Positions 9,322-19,276 of a DNA stretch of 51,499 nt are shown in pieces. Position numbers and translations under genes: made by a program. The number at the start of each line of letters is the position of its first letter. The stretch's first letter is position 1. Under the pieces are notes generated by a model that was not told the origin of the DNA, ran no database searches, and was given only the letters and a program-made list of their open reading frames with translations. This DNA is from Planctomycetales bacterium (GTDB lineage: Bacteria; Planctomycetota; Planctomycetia; Pirellulales; Pirellulaceae): assembly GCA_020426625.1 (NCBI GenBank), contig JAGQPR010000006.1:1-51499 (forward strand). The letters run 5' to 3'.

Positions 9322-9573
9322 TCATTGGCCAGGCGGAAGAGTGATCGTCACGATCTGAGGTTCGTCAGCGTGGCCTCCTTGAGGAGGGACGAATTCGAGT
9401 ATATCGTCGTCACCTTTGGCGGACTCGACTGCAGCGCTCATTATTGAATCCAACCGTGAGCTCATCATTTTCAGACCGCCCGCCACGCCGACCACCAAGG
9501 CCGCGCCAATGAGCATGTACTCAGGCGTTGACATACCATCGCTTTGGTAAATCAGCTTCTGTAAAGTCTTCAC
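9322..9573 (-). CDS. Flp/Fap-type pilin-like small protein
   Basis: 83 residues from a GTG at 9573, chosen because GAGG stands nine bases before it; a TTG at 9588 would add five residues without a site. The motif MSTPEYMLIGAALVVGVAGG near residues 14-33 resembles the Glu-Tyr and hydrophobic helix of Flp pilins (consensus like IEYGLIA). The tail is acidic and proline-rich, unlike a standard Flp subunit. No TadA/CpaB assembly genes are in the window. It lies about 100 bp upstream of the diguanylate cyclase on the same strand. The alternative is an unrelated small single-helix membrane protein. Confidence 0.6.
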   Translation of the reverse strand: MKTLQKLIYQSDGMSTPEYMLIGAALVVGVAGGLKMMSSRLDSIMSAAVESAKGDDDILEFVPPQGGHADEPQIVTITLPPGQ

Positions 9574-9839
9574 GGGAAAACACCTCAAAGTAGGGGGCGT
9601 CGATCAGCCGCTGCGTAGTTCAGCACATTGAACTCTACGTCACGAACACTCGTAGTCAAACCAAGCGAATTGGGGAATTTCGCAGGCCGATCCCGATGGC
9701 GGCAAACAGCTAGTGCAAGCCAACATTAGGAATGATGGGTAAGCATCTTGCCTGCCATGAGCATCATTACCCGAAATTGACAAGCTGGAGGCTTATCTCA
9801 CGTAATCACTGCATCCGGAACCCTAGTGTCGACCAAGTG

Positions 9840-10943
9840 CTAGTCCGTAGAGCCACCATCGGGTCGAGGTTCGATGCTCTCTTCATCTTCGGACGAATAC
9901 TCGGCATCGCAAACGTCGCAGTAATCGCTGGTCGAATAGTGCTGGACCATTTCGCTGGCCGCCAAATTAGGATGCACTTTGGCATTGGGTAGAATCTCAG
10001 ACATCAGCAAATGGTAAGTATCGGTCGCTGAGAAATGTTCGCAAACGTCTAAGGCGACGCTCAAACGCGCCAATTGGGCTAGGATCGCGGTCACCAGTGG
10101 CCAGGCAACCTCGTCCTTGTCAACTAGTTCTGGTCTTGGCAGTTTCAGTGGTTTATCGAATAGATACGAAATGGGCTCGTCTTTCTTGCCTTCAAATATC
10201 TCATCCCATTGCTCGTACATTTCCTTGGTTGCCGGGTCGATACCGGGAATGACTTCTTCCCAGTTACGTGGGCCAGACTCGGGCGTTTCAAAGTTGTCCG
10301 CAGGAGGTGTACCCAAGGATTCGGCCACACTTTGGTCCAGGCTTTCGTCAAACAATCCGTAGGGATCGTCCACCTCGGAATCCTCGTCGTCCTCCATGAG
10401 TAGCTCTGCGTCATCAGCTTCATTTTCGAGATGGACTTCGGTGAAGCCCAAACCAAAGTTGCCATCATCCAAATTGGCTCGATCGTTGTCTAATTCCTGT
10501 TCTGCGTCACTATCGAGAATTGTGACCGAGGGTGATACGACGTCCGCCACCACGCGACCATTCTGACCAAACCACTCAAGGTGCAAGCACTCACAAGTTT
10601 GGCTATGCCGATCGCGTTCTTGGACATCCAGCTGCGCGAACACTTCGGGTGGCACGTTGGGCACCTGCTTCGTGCTCAGTGATATCTCGCCAACGACACC
10701 GATCTGCCGATCTGCAAGTTTTTCAACTGAATCAGGAAAGGAACCAGGTTGAGGACGGCTTTCCACTCGGTCGTCGGGAACAGAGAAGCGAATTGTCTTA
10801 CCCGCCAGATCCCCGCTGAAATTTCCAGTCAGTTCAATGCGGATCCCGTAGTCGGGTGCGAACTCGATCCATCCGAACACACCGTTGCGCCGAGTGTTCC
10901 GCAACTCGCCAGAAAGAACATATTCACCGATACTCAATTCCAT
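9840..10943 (-). CDS. Acidic protein of unknown function
   Basis: 367 residues from ATG at 10943, preceded by AGGGA at good spacing. No family is recognised. The N-terminal 130 residues look like a beta-rich domain (GEYVLSGEL, IRIELTGNF). A strongly acidic low-complexity stretch follows (about 150-215, with LLMEDDEDSEVDD). The C-terminal part from about residue 240 is helical and ends in a short segment with two cysteines (DYCDVCD). No signal peptide or membrane helix is present, so it is probably cytoplasmic. It sits between pyruvate carboxylase and the pilin-like gene, with 72 and 266 bp gaps. Confidence 0.7.
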   Translation of the reverse strand: MELSIGEYVLSGELRNTRRNGVFGWIEFAPDYGIRIELTGNFSGDLAGKTIRFSVPDDRVESRPQPGSFPDSVEKLADRQIGVVGEISLSTKQVPNVPPEVFAQLDVQERDRHSQTCECLHLEWFGQNGRVVADVVSPSVTILDSDAEQELDNDRANLDDGNFGLGFTEVHLENEADDAELLMEDDEDSEVDDPYGLFDESLDQSVAESLGTPPADNFETPESGPRNWEEVIPGIDPATKEMYEQWDEIFEGKKDEPISYLFDKPLKLPRPELVDKDEVAWPLVTAILAQLARLSVALDVCEHFSATDTYHLLMSEILPNAKVHPNLAASEMVQHYSTSDYCDVCDAEYSSEDEESIEPRPDGGSTD

Positions 10944-11014
10944 CACTTTTCCCTGCGTGGCGACCGATCGAAAGACTTTTCTCGCTTAGTCGCCATTCAT
11001 GCTGTGCACGTACG

Positions 11015-14000
11015 CTACTCGATTACCAGCAATAAATCGCCAGCTTCAACCTGTGAGCCTGAATGGACATGAACTTCAGTTACTTTGCCATCGAATTCGG
11101 CTGCGATTGTGGTCTCCATTTTCATGGCTTCGAGAGTCAAAAGTTTATCGCCTTTAGACACTGTGTCACCGGGCTTGACGGTAATTCCGATAACCATGCC
11201 CGGCATGCTGGCAGCTACATGCGCGGGATTGCCCGGTGTGGCTTTGACAGCTCGCACTGTCGCATTATCGAGAGAATGATCGATCACTTCCACCTCGCGC
11301 GGCTGTCCATTCAACTCGAAAAACACCGTCCGCGTACCATCGGGTTTAGGCTGGCCGATCGCCAGGAAGCGAACAATCAAGCGTTTGCCCGATTCGATAT
11401 CGACCGCAATTTCTTCCGTCGCGTCCGGGCCGTAAAAAAAGTAGGGGGTCGGCAACTTGCTGACATCACCATAGACCTTCCGATGCGCGACAAACTCTTC
11501 AAAGACTTTTGGATAAAGTACGTGGGTGACGCACTCGCGATCAGTTGCTTTTTTCCCCAGCAAACCAGTGAGTTTTGTGCGCACTTCTTCGATATCGGTA
11601 TCTGGCAGGGATGCACCGGGCCGCCCCTCAACGACGGGGCGATCTCGCAAGATGGCTTTCACCACATCCTGAGGAAATCCGCCGATGGGTTGTCCCATCA
11701 TGCCACTGAGCAGATCAACGACGGAAGCAGGAGGTGACAGGTCGCGATCACTGTTCAGAATGTCTTCACACGTCAAATTTCCGGCGACCATGAACAGCGC
11801 CATATCGCCCACTGCTTTGGAAGTCGGCGTGACTTTTACGATATCGCCAAACAGTTGATTGACACTGGCGTAGGTTCGGCACACCTCCGGCCAGCGGTCG
11901 GACAGCCCCAGGGCACGAGCTTGATGGTACAAGTTGGTGTATTGACCACCTGGCATTTCATGCTCGTAGAGATCCCCTCCGGCAGCCAGGGCCTCGCTTT
12001 CGAACGGTACGTAGAATTCCCGCACTGCCTTCCAATAGTTTGATAATTCGGTGAGAGCTGAAGTAGCGAGTTCGCTTTCCCGTGGCCCAAACCGCAGGGC
12101 TTCCACGAGTGTGTTCATATTGACCTGCGACGTGCCTCCCGACAAAGCAGCCAGGGCTGCATCGGCGATGTCCAAATCCTGCTCGGCACCCGCCATGATG
12201 GATGCAGCTTGCAAGCCGGCCGTATCGTGCGTATGAAAGTGAATCGGCAGACCGACCTCCTGTTTCAACGCGCGAACCAGCTGTCGTGTCGCTTCGGGTT
12301 TGCACAGTCCAGCCATGTCTTTGATCGCCAGGATGTGCGCACCCATTTTTTCCAATTGCTTCGCCAACTGGATGTAGTACTTCAAGCTGTATTTGGTCCT
12401 GGCTGGGTTGAGAAAATCACCGGAATAGCAAATAGCTGCTTCGCAAATGGCCCCAGAGTCGATCACAGCCTCCATAGCAACTTGCATGTTGTCGACCCAA
12501 TTCAGCGCGTCAAAAACACGGAACACATCGATGCCCGCATCTGCCGCTTCGCGTACAAATAGTTTGACAACATTGTCCGGATAGTTTGTATAACCAACCG
12601 CATTGCTAGCTCGAAGCAACATCTGGAACAAGATGTTGGGACATTTTTCCCGCATCTGCACCAGCCGCTGCCAGGGACTTTCCTTTAGAAACCGCATGGA
12701 CGTATCGAAAGTGGCCCCCCCCCACATCTCCAACGAAAACAACTGCGATGCTCGGCGGGAATATGCTTCGGCAACCTGCAGCATGTCATACGTCCGCAGC
12801 CGTGTCGCTAAAAGCGATTGATGCGCGTCGCGCATGGTCGTGTCGGTAATCAACAACGTTTTTTCTTGCCGCACCCAATCGGCAAAGCCCTTGGCGCCCA
12901 GCTGCCTGAAACGGTCGCGAGTCCCCTGCGGTAAAGCTCCCGCAGCACCAAGAGCTGGCACCGGTGCAGGCTCGCGACGAGTGGCAATGGGGCGATCCTT
13001 GACCAACTCGTTTCCGTTGACCAGCATGTTGGCCATGTATCGCAAAAGTCGAGTGGCCCTGTCCTGCCGAGCAGGCAATTGGAATAAGCTTGACGTGCGG
13101 TCGATCAACCGTGTGGTAGCTTCACCGGACAGAAAAACTTCGTTGCCAATCAAACGGATGAGAAAGGGGATATTGGTTTTCACGCCACGGATGCGAAACT
13201 CTTGCAGGGCCCTTTCCATGCGGCCAGCAGATTCCTTCAGTGTTCGCCCGCGAGCAGTTACCTTGACGAGCATCGAATCGTAGAACGGATTGACCACCGC
13301 ACCGCTAAAAGCGCTGCCTGCATCCAAACGAATGCCCAGCCCGCCCGAGCTGCGGTAGTGGGTAATCCGGCCATAGTCAGGTCGAAAGGCGTTGCTCGGA
13401 TCTTCCGTCGTCACGCGGCACTGCATCGCAAACCCGGTGACGGATACTTCCTCTTGCATGGGCAGACCGACTTCCACATCCCCCAGCCGATGCCCCATCG
13501 CGACCAAGATCTGCGCACGCACAATATCGATGCCCGTAACTTCTTCGGTAACGGTATGTTCGACTTGGATCCGCGGATTTACCTCGATGAAGTAGAACCG
13601 CTGTTCATCGGTGTCATACAGAAATTCCACCGTCCCGGCAGCACGATAGCCCACTGCGTTGCCGATGGCCAAAGCCGCTGCGTGCAGTTGTTCAGCAATT
13701 TGTGGACTCAAGTTGGGTGCTGGTGCTAACTCAACCACTTTTTGGTGGCGGCGCTGGACGGAACAATCGCGTTCATGCAGATGAATCAGATTGCCGTGAT
13801 CGTCACCCAGCAATTGAACCTCCAAGTGACGAGCATTTCGCACCAACTTTTCTATGAAAACTTCGTCGCTACCGAAGGCGTTCTTGGCCTCGCTCTGCGC
13901 CGATGCCAACGCGTCGGCCAGCTGCGATTCGTTTTCCACGACCCGCATGCCGCGACCGCCACCTCCCTTGGCAGCTTTGAGCATTACGGGATAGCCCATG

Positions 14001-14470
14001 GCGGCGGCAACTTGCTTTGCCTCAGCCAAGCTGGCCACAGCGCTGGAGCTGCCCGGCAATACTGGGACACCAGCCTTGACAGCGATTTCGCGAGCCGCGA
14101 CTTTGTCACCCAACTGCCGCAGGGAAGAAACGCTAGGGCCGACAAAGACGATGCCAGCCTCGGTTAGCGCCGAGGCGAAGTCAGGATTTTCCGATAGAAA
14201 ACCATAGCCGGGATGCACCGCGTCGATTTCGTGCCGTAAGCACAGATCGACAATTCCCTGGATGTCCAAATACGATCGTATCGGTTCACCCGCTTTGCCT
14301 ATTTGATAGGCTTCATCGGCTTTGAAACGATGCAGGGCAAATCGATCTTCGTGTGAGTAAATAGCAACGGTCCTAATGCCCAATTCATGAGCACTGCGAA
14401 ACACGCGAGTTGCGATTTCACTGCGATTGGCCGCCAACAACTTGCGGATCGGTTGGTGAATTGAAGTCAT
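11015..14470 (-). CDS. pyc: Pyruvate carboxylase
   Basis: 1151 residues, the normal length of the single-chain enzyme. Domains in order are biotin carboxylase (about 8-460, with the ATP-grasp loop KGGGGRGMRVV near 165), carboxyltransferase (about 535-1000, with DTTMRDAHQSLLATRLRT near 545 and MWGGATFD near 583) and a C-terminal biotinyl domain whose EAMKMET near residue 1113 holds the biotinylated lysine. It carboxylates pyruvate to oxaloacetate using ATP and bicarbonate, an anaplerotic reaction in the cytoplasm. The gene is intact. A run of nine C on the + strand (12715-12723) falls in the WGG codons of the catalytic region. Confidence 0.97.
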   Translation of the reverse strand: MTSIHQPIRKLLAANRSEIATRVFRSAHELGIRTVAIYSHEDRFALHRFKADEAYQIGKAGEPIRSYLDIQGIVDLCLRHEIDAVHPGYGFLSENPDFASALTEAGIVFVGPSVSSLRQLGDKVAAREIAVKAGVPVLPGSSSAVASLAEAKQVAAAMGYPVMLKAAKGGGGRGMRVVENESQLADALASAQSEAKNAFGSDEVFIEKLVRNARHLEVQLLGDDHGNLIHLHERDCSVQRRHQKVVELAPAPNLSPQIAEQLHAAALAIGNAVGYRAAGTVEFLYDTDEQRFYFIEVNPRIQVEHTVTEEVTGIDIVRAQILVAMGHRLGDVEVGLPMQEEVSVTGFAMQCRVTTEDPSNAFRPDYGRITHYRSSGGLGIRLDAGSAFSGAVVNPFYDSMLVKVTARGRTLKESAGRMERALQEFRIRGVKTNIPFLIRLIGNEVFLSGEATTRLIDRTSSLFQLPARQDRATRLLRYMANMLVNGNELVKDRPIATRREPAPVPALGAAGALPQGTRDRFRQLGAKGFADWVRQEKTLLITDTTMRDAHQSLLATRLRTYDMLQVAEAYSRRASQLFSLEMWGGATFDTSMRFLKESPWQRLVQMREKCPNILFQMLLRASNAVGYTNYPDNVVKLFVREAADAGIDVFRVFDALNWVDNMQVAMEAVIDSGAICEAAICYSGDFLNPARTKYSLKYYIQLAKQLEKMGAHILAIKDMAGLCKPEATRQLVRALKQEVGLPIHFHTHDTAGLQAASIMAGAEQDLDIADAALAALSGGTSQVNMNTLVEALRFGPRESELATSALTELSNYWKAVREFYVPFESEALAAGGDLYEHEMPGGQYTNLYHQARALGLSDRWPEVCRTYASVNQLFGDIVKVTPTSKAVGDMALFMVAGNLTCEDILNSDRDLSPPASVVDLLSGMMGQPIGGFPQDVVKAILRDRPVVEGRPGASLPDTDIEEVRTKLTGLLGKKATDRECVTHVLYPKVFEEFVAHRKVYGDVSKLPTPYFFYGPDATEEIAVDIESGKRLIVRFLAIGQPKPDGTRTVFFELNGQPREVEVIDHSLDNATVRAVKATPGNPAHVAASMPGMVIGITVKPGDTVSKGDKLLTLEAMKMETTIAAEFDGKVTEVHVHSGSQVEAGDLLLVIE

Positions 14471-14527
14471 TTCTCGGGAATTTCCTGAGCAATAGCAGTT
14501 GAATGTTAGCGGTTCGTCCGCAGAACT

Positions 14528-16471
14528 CTATCGTATGAGTTTTCGCCCACGTAGCAGCAGTAGCACCTGTTCTATGCACTGGTCGATGGAATCCTCTTGA
14601 GTTCTCAGTACCAGGTCGGCAGCCTGAGGCACATCATAGGGTGCACCGGCACCTGGCAGCTTGGGCAATTTGCCTTGCTCGGCTTCGACATAGTGTCCCC
14701 GTGGATCGCGCTGTTGGCAAACTTCCAAGCTAGCGTCAACATGCACTGTCAAGAATCGATCCGGACCGATTAGGTCAGCGGCTTTGGAACGCACGGTTTC
14801 GTCTGGGGCGATCATTGAGAGCAAGCAGATGAAGCCATTTTCGTTCATGAGCCGGGCGATTTGTGCTGCCCGACGCAGATTCTCCGAGCGATCCAAGGCC
14901 GAATATCCTAGATCGCGACTTAGACCTCGTCGCAAGTCTTCGCCATCGAGCACAATTGCCGTCCGCCCTGCATCGAACAAAGCTCGCTCGACACCGCGGG
15001 CAATCGTCGTCTTGCCACTACCGCTGAGCCCCGTCAATAAGAGCGTGGCTGGCGTCTGGCCGAATCGGGCTTGACGTTCTTCCGCCGTAACCAGTCTTAT
15101 CGAAGAATCGGTAGTACTAGCAAGGCCCTCGGCCACTTCCCACGGCGCAGTCTGCGCCGACTTGTCAGCTTCACGAGCGGTGATCATTCCAGCCGCTACA
15201 GTGATGTTGCTGATACGATCGACAATAATGAATGCACCCGTCGTTCGATTCCGGCGATAGGCATCGAAGAATATCGGCTGACTAAGCGTAATCGTGCAAC
15301 GACCGATTTCGTTCAGTTGCAAATCTGGCGCCGGCGAGCTGTGAAGCGTATTGACATCCACTCGGTAGCGAAGCGATTCAATGCAGCCGGTGATCGATTG
15401 TGAAGTGTGCTTGAACAGGTAGGTCTTGCCTGGAACCATCGGTTCGGCACTCATCCAAACCAACATTGCATCGAATTCGTTGCTGACTTTGGGGACGTTG
15501 CCAGGGCGGACGATCATATCGCCGCGACTACAATCTACTTCATCTTCCAATGTCAACGTAATTGACTGAGGTGTACTCGCCTCCTGCAAGTCGCCATCAT
15601 AGGTGACGATGCGTTTTACTCGGCTGGTTTTGCGCTGCGGCAACACCATGATCTCATCGCCTTGTCGCAGAATCCCCGAAGCGATCGTGCCGCAGAATCC
15701 ACGAAAATCTAAGTTTGGTCGGTTGACATACTGCACTGGAAATCGGAAGTCCTCGAAATTCCGGTCCGAGCCGATGTACACCGTCTCAAGGAAATTCATC
15801 AGCGTGCTTCCCCGGTACCAAGACATGTTGGGACTGGGATCGACGACATTGTCGCCACTGAGAGCGGAGATCGGGATGAAGTGCAAGTCTGGTAAATCCA
15901 AGCGTTCGGCAAATTCGCGGTAGGCACTGCAAATTTCTTCGAATCGCCCCTGGCTGAAGCCAACTAAATCCATTTTATTGACGGTCACCACTACGTGGCG
16001 TATGCCCAGCAAAGAAACGATAAAGCTATGACGCTTGGTTTGAGTCAACACGCCGTGTCTGGCATCGATCAGTATGACCGCCAAATCCGCCGTGGATGCT
16101 CCGGTCGCCATGTTTCGCGTGTACTGCTCGTGACCGGGAGTATCGGCGATGATGAATTTGCGCTTCGCCGTTGAGAAATAACGGTAGGCCACATCGATCG
16201 TGATGCCCTGCTCTCGTTCGGCCTTGAGTCCATCGGTAACCAGGGCCGGATCGAAGCCGCCGCCGGTGGTTCCATGAGTTTTGGATTCTGATTCCAGCTG
16301 CGCCAACTGGTCTTCGTACAGCATCTTGGAGTCGTAAAGCAATCTTCCAATAAGCGTACTTTTGCCGTCATCCACACTTCCACAGGTGATGAAACGCAAA
16401 AGCTCCTTGCGCTCATGCTGTTCCAGGTAGGCATTGATGTCGGTAGCTATTAATTCGCTTTGATGGCTCAT
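14528..16471 (-). CDS. cysNC: Bifunctional sulfate adenylyltransferase large subunit / APS kinase
   Basis: 647 residues from ATG at 16471 (MSHQSEL). The frame is open to 16588, but those 39 extra residues look non-coding. An EF-Tu-like GTPase (P-loop GSVDDGKST near residue 30, [12 protein letters not shown]) with its beta-barrels covers about 1-430, and an APS kinase (P-loop GLSGSGKTT near 480) forms the C-terminus. With CysD it makes adenosine 5'-phosphosulfate from sulfate and ATP at the cost of GTP, then phosphorylates it to PAPS. PAPS can feed assimilation or sulfation of glycans. No clear ribosome site is present. cysD lies 161 bp upstream. Confidence 0.94.
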   Translation of the reverse strand: MSHQSELIATDINAYLEQHERKELLRFITCGSVDDGKSTLIGRLLYDSKMLYEDQLAQLESESKTHGTTGGGFDPALVTDGLKAEREQGITIDVAYRYFSTAKRKFIIADTPGHEQYTRNMATGASTADLAVILIDARHGVLTQTKRHSFIVSLLGIRHVVVTVNKMDLVGFSQGRFEEICSAYREFAERLDLPDLHFIPISALSGDNVVDPSPNMSWYRGSTLMNFLETVYIGSDRNFEDFRFPVQYVNRPNLDFRGFCGTIASGILRQGDEIMVLPQRKTSRVKRIVTYDGDLQEASTPQSITLTLEDEVDCSRGDMIVRPGNVPKVSNEFDAMLVWMSAEPMVPGKTYLFKHTSQSITGCIESLRYRVDVNTLHSSPAPDLQLNEIGRCTITLSQPIFFDAYRRNRTTGAFIIVDRISNITVAAGMITAREADKSAQTAPWEVAEGLASTTDSSIRLVTAEERQARFGQTPATLLLTGLSGSGKTTIARGVERALFDAGRTAIVLDGEDLRRGLSRDLGYSALDRSENLRRAAQIARLMNENGFICLLSMIAPDETVRSKAADLIGPDRFLTVHVDASLEVCQQRDPRGHYVEAEQGKLPKLPGAGAPYDVPQAADLVLRTQEDSIDQCIEQVLLLLRGRKLIR

Positions 16472-16632
16472 ATTCAAATTCGTAAATTGCGAAATAGTGC
16501 GGAGCAGCGCGTTGATGCTGACGGACAAGCCAGCGTGAGCACCAGCGCACAAGTTTTCCAATACTTGAACAACCGTGGCTAACGCCAAAGCGGTTAATTA
16601 TGCGGAAAAACTTCTGCGTGGATGCTTCCTTC

Positions 16633-17544
16633 CTAGAAATAGCCCTGCTTTTTCTTTTCTTCCATGCCAGCGCCTGCGGAATCGCGATCGATGACTCGGC
16701 CCTGACGTTCACTAGTCTTGGCGAGCAGCATTTCCTGAATGATTTCCGGTAGTGTGGTGGCCTCCGATTCGACGGCTCCGGTCAGCGGGTAGCAACCCAG
16801 CGTACGAAAGCGAACGCGGCGAGTTTCCAGCTGTTCGCCCTCACGCAGTACCAAGCGGTCATCGTCTTTCATGATCAATGCGCCGTCGCGCTGCACCACT
16901 TGTCGATCTTTGGCAAAGTACAGCGGAACAATAGGGATCTTCTCCAAGTGGATGTATTGCCAAACATCCAACTCAGTCCAATTGCTTAGCGGAAATACGC
17001 GGATACTCTCACCTGGATTGATCTTGGTGTTGTAGAGATTCCACAACTCTGGTCGCTGTGTCTTGGGATCCCAGCGATGGAATTTATCTCGGAAGGAAAA
17101 CACCCTCTCCTTGGCCCGTGACTTTTCTTCATCGCGGCGGGCACCACCAAAAGCAGCATCAAACCCATATTTGTTGAGCGCTTGCTTCAGCGAATCGGTC
17201 TTCATCACATCGGTGTGCTTTTCCGAATTCTCTGCGGGATCGATCCCCAGTTTGAGCCCCTCTTCGTTGATGTTGACCAGCAAATCCAGCCCCAGCTCTT
17301 TGCGGGCATAGGATTCGCGAAATTCGATCATTTCACGAAACTTCCATGTTGTATCAACGTGCAGAAAGGGGAAAGGGGGCTTATCTGGATAGAACGCCTT
17401 GAGCGCCAAATGCGTCATCACCGAAGAATCTTTGCCGATCGAGTACAGCATGACGGGCTTGGAAAACTCCGCCGCGACCTCGCGAATGATGTGGATGCTC
17501 TCCGCTTCCAATAGTTTCAAGTGCGTCAGTGAGTAAGCAGGCAT
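16633..17544 (-). CDS. cysD: Sulfate adenylyltransferase small subunit
   Basis: 303 residues, the usual length of CysD. The PP-loop motif [10 protein letters not shown] near residue 34 binds ATP, and DTTWKFREM and [15 protein letters not shown] are diagnostic of the family. It forms the catalytic subunit with the CysN part of the next gene. Translation starts at ATG 17544 directly before PAYSLTHLK, the normal N-terminus, although the ribosome site is weak. Two copies of the 80-bp dispersed repeat fill the space just upstream and may lie in its leader. Confidence 0.96.
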   Translation of the reverse strand: MPAYSLTHLKLLEAESIHIIREVAAEFSKPVMLYSIGKDSSVMTHLALKAFYPDKPPFPFLHVDTTWKFREMIEFRESYARKELGLDLLVNINEEGLKLGIDPAENSEKHTDVMKTDSLKQALNKYGFDAAFGGARRDEEKSRAKERVFSFRDKFHRWDPKTQRPELWNLYNTKINPGESIRVFPLSNWTELDVWQYIHLEKIPIVPLYFAKDRQVVQRDGALIMKDDDRLVLREGEQLETRRVRFRTLGCYPLTGAVESEATTLPEIIQEMLLAKTSERQGRVIDRDSAGAGMEEKKKQGYF

Positions 17545-17573
17545 GGTTTTTCTTAGTCTGATGGATGTGAGAT

Positions 17574-17654
17574 TTTACAGGTCGCGTCCAGCTTTGATGC
17601 TAAGGTCAAGCAGGCATAGTAGCGTAAGCCTCATTCTTCACAGAGCAAAAACAA
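17574..17654 (+). repeat. Dispersed 80-bp repeat, copy 1
   Basis: Family core: ACAGGTCGCGTCCAGCTTTG, then a variable GGTCAAGCAGG segment, then GCGTAAGCCTCATTCTTCAC and an AGCAAA-AATAA end. Copy 1 lies 30 bp upstream of the cysD start, in opposite orientation to that gene. It is followed at 20 bp by copy 2. Confidence 0.8.
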
Positions 17655-17673
17655 TCGGTGTAGCCGCCGCCGT

Positions 17674-17757
17674 TATACATGCCGCGTCCAGTTGTGATGC
17701 TCTGGTCAAGCGCACCATTATTGCGCAAGCCTCATTCTGTTCCGGGCAAAGAATAAC
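17674..17757 (+). repeat. Dispersed 80-bp repeat, copy 2
   Basis: A second, more diverged copy in the same orientation as copy 1. It keeps GCGTCCAGTTGTGATGCT, GGTCAAGC, GCGCAAGCCTCATTCT and GGGCAAAGAATAAC. It ends 20 bp before the stop of rsmG. Confidence 0.75.
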
Positions 17758-17777
17758 ACTCAAAATGCGTCGAACCA

Positions 17778-18512
17778 CTATCGTTCACGGCGAAACTCCA
17801 GGATTACGGACTGTGAGTCTGTGCCCGGCATCACATACTCGCTTAGCTTGCGCAATTCGACGCCGTTGAGCAGGCCGTGGTGTCTGGCCTCACCTCGTTC
17901 GGCGGTCCACCGCGGTCCCTTGATAGCCAGCAGCCGATCAAAACCAAGCCAATGGTCCTTGAGCCAATTAAGCTGTTGGCGAATACTCCCGACCGCACGA
18001 CTGGTCAGACTGTGAAAGCGCATGTCTTCCAGCACGTCTTGCACCCTCACAGCATAAACCGGCACGTGCAGCCCCAAACTGCCCACCAGACTCTGCAGTA
18101 CGCGTGATTTCTTGGCCACGCTGTCACATACGCTCACCTGCAGATCAGGTCTGATAATGGCCAGTACCAATCCAGGCACGCCGCCACCGGTACCAATATC
18201 CAAGACATCTTCCTGTTCTTTGAGTAGCTCGGCAAGACGAACCGTGTCCAGCAAATCGCGACGTACGAACTTGTCATAGTCGGTATGACGAGTCAGGTTG
18301 ATCTTCGTATTCCAATCCCATAACAAGCGACAATATTGATCGAGCCAATCCACAGTTTTTGAAGAGAATTGCAATTCCATGCGTTCAATGGCCTCGGCCA
18401 TCGAACTACTAGCGGGGGTATCTTGCCACGAAGCATCGTGACGGCTTGCAGAACCTTCCGCGCCGGGTCCGACCGCTTCCGAATCGGGCTTGGTCTCGTC
18501 AATTTCAGTCAT
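17778..18512 (-). CDS. rsmG: 16S rRNA (guanine-527 N7)-methyltransferase
   Basis: 244 residues. The SAM-binding motif LDIGTGGGVPGLVLAI lies near residue 115, and LTSRAVGSI near residue 172 is typical of RsmG/GidB. The enzyme methylates G527 in 16S rRNA. The first 38 residues are an acidic, disordered-looking extension (TEIDETKPDSEAVG); an internal ATG before AEAIERME would remove it. The annotated start overlaps the stop of the upstream HAD gene by ATGA, which favours the long form. It is outside the usual gidA/parA context. Confidence 0.92.
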   Translation of the reverse strand: MTEIDETKPDSEAVGPGAEGSASRHDASWQDTPASSSMAEAIERMELQFSSKTVDWLDQYCRLLWDWNTKINLTRHTDYDKFVRRDLLDTVRLAELLKEQEDVLDIGTGGGVPGLVLAIIRPDLQVSVCDSVAKKSRVLQSLVGSLGLHVPVYAVRVQDVLEDMRFHSLTSRAVGSIRQQLNWLKDHWLGFDRLLAIKGPRWTAERGEARHHGLLNGVELRKLSEYVMPGTDSQSVILEFRRER

Positions 18513-19231
18513 TCGCCAGTGCCATTAGCAAGTTTCATCGGATGCTTACATTCAATGCAAGAACCCAATAGTTGTAGAATCTCATCAGTATTAGCCAAGT
18601 CCGGTACAACCCAAGTCGCTCCCGCCTGCCGCAGCGCAAGCTGGTCAAACCCACCAGTGCAAACCGCCAAGCACTTTGACTGCATCGCGTTGGCCAGCTG
18701 AATATCCAGCGGTGTGTCACCTATGACAACCACCCTTTCGCCAGTGATGGGTTGGCCCACCATGTTGCCAGCCATTTGTAGTGCTGCGTCTCTTAACTCG
18801 GGCCGATTCAGCGCCTGGTCACCGTAAGTGCCAGCTCGAAAATAGTGCCAAAGTCCATAGTGCTCGAGCTTCAATCTGGCAGATAAGGGCATGTTTCCAG
18901 TCAAAAGACCTACCCAGCAATCAGGTTTGGTCATCAGTCGTTCCAACAACGCTTGAACGCCCGGCAATACAGTACCAGCGCGTTCAACCAACTCCGCTGG
19001 CAGTAGTTTGTAATAGGCAGAAAAGATCCGCTGAATGTTTTCGGCCGTAGCCGCCACACCATGATTGAGCAACAATTCCCTGACGATCCCAGCATCTGTT
19101 CTCCCATGCAGCTGCACGGGGCGAGGATCGGAAACATTGAATTCATGCCACAACGCCGCAAGCAATGCGGCGCCGCCAGCACCTGCGGCGTCAATCAAGG
19201 TGCCATCTATGTCGAACAGTAGGACAGTCAA
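18509..19231 (-). CDS. HAD-superfamily phosphatase, phosphoglycolate phosphatase-like
   Basis: 240 residues with HAD motif I LLFDIDGTLIDAAG at residues 4-17, motif II near LLTGNMPL (about residue 112) and motif IV VVIGDTPLDIQLA near residue 170. The small helical cap between motifs I and II indicates subfamily IA, which contains phosphoglycolate and other small phosphomonoester phosphatases. The start is TTG; motif I begins three residues later, so no other start fits. It is translationally coupled to rsmG by a 4-bp overlap. The substrate is not determinable. Confidence 0.83.
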   Translation of the reverse strand: MTVLLFDIDGTLIDAAGAGGAALLAALWHEFNVSDPRPVQLHGRTDAGIVRELLLNHGVAATAENIQRIFSAYYKLLPAELVERAGTVLPGVQALLERLMTKPDCWVGLLTGNMPLSARLKLEHYGLWHYFRAGTYGDQALNRPELRDAALQMAGNMVGQPITGERVVVIGDTPLDIQLANAMQSKCLAVCTGGFDQLALRQAGATWVVPDLANTDEILQLLGSCIECKHPMKLANGTGE

Positions 19232-19276
19232 AACCGAGCACTTAGATACTTGCGTGGATGCTTAGCACAGACTCGG

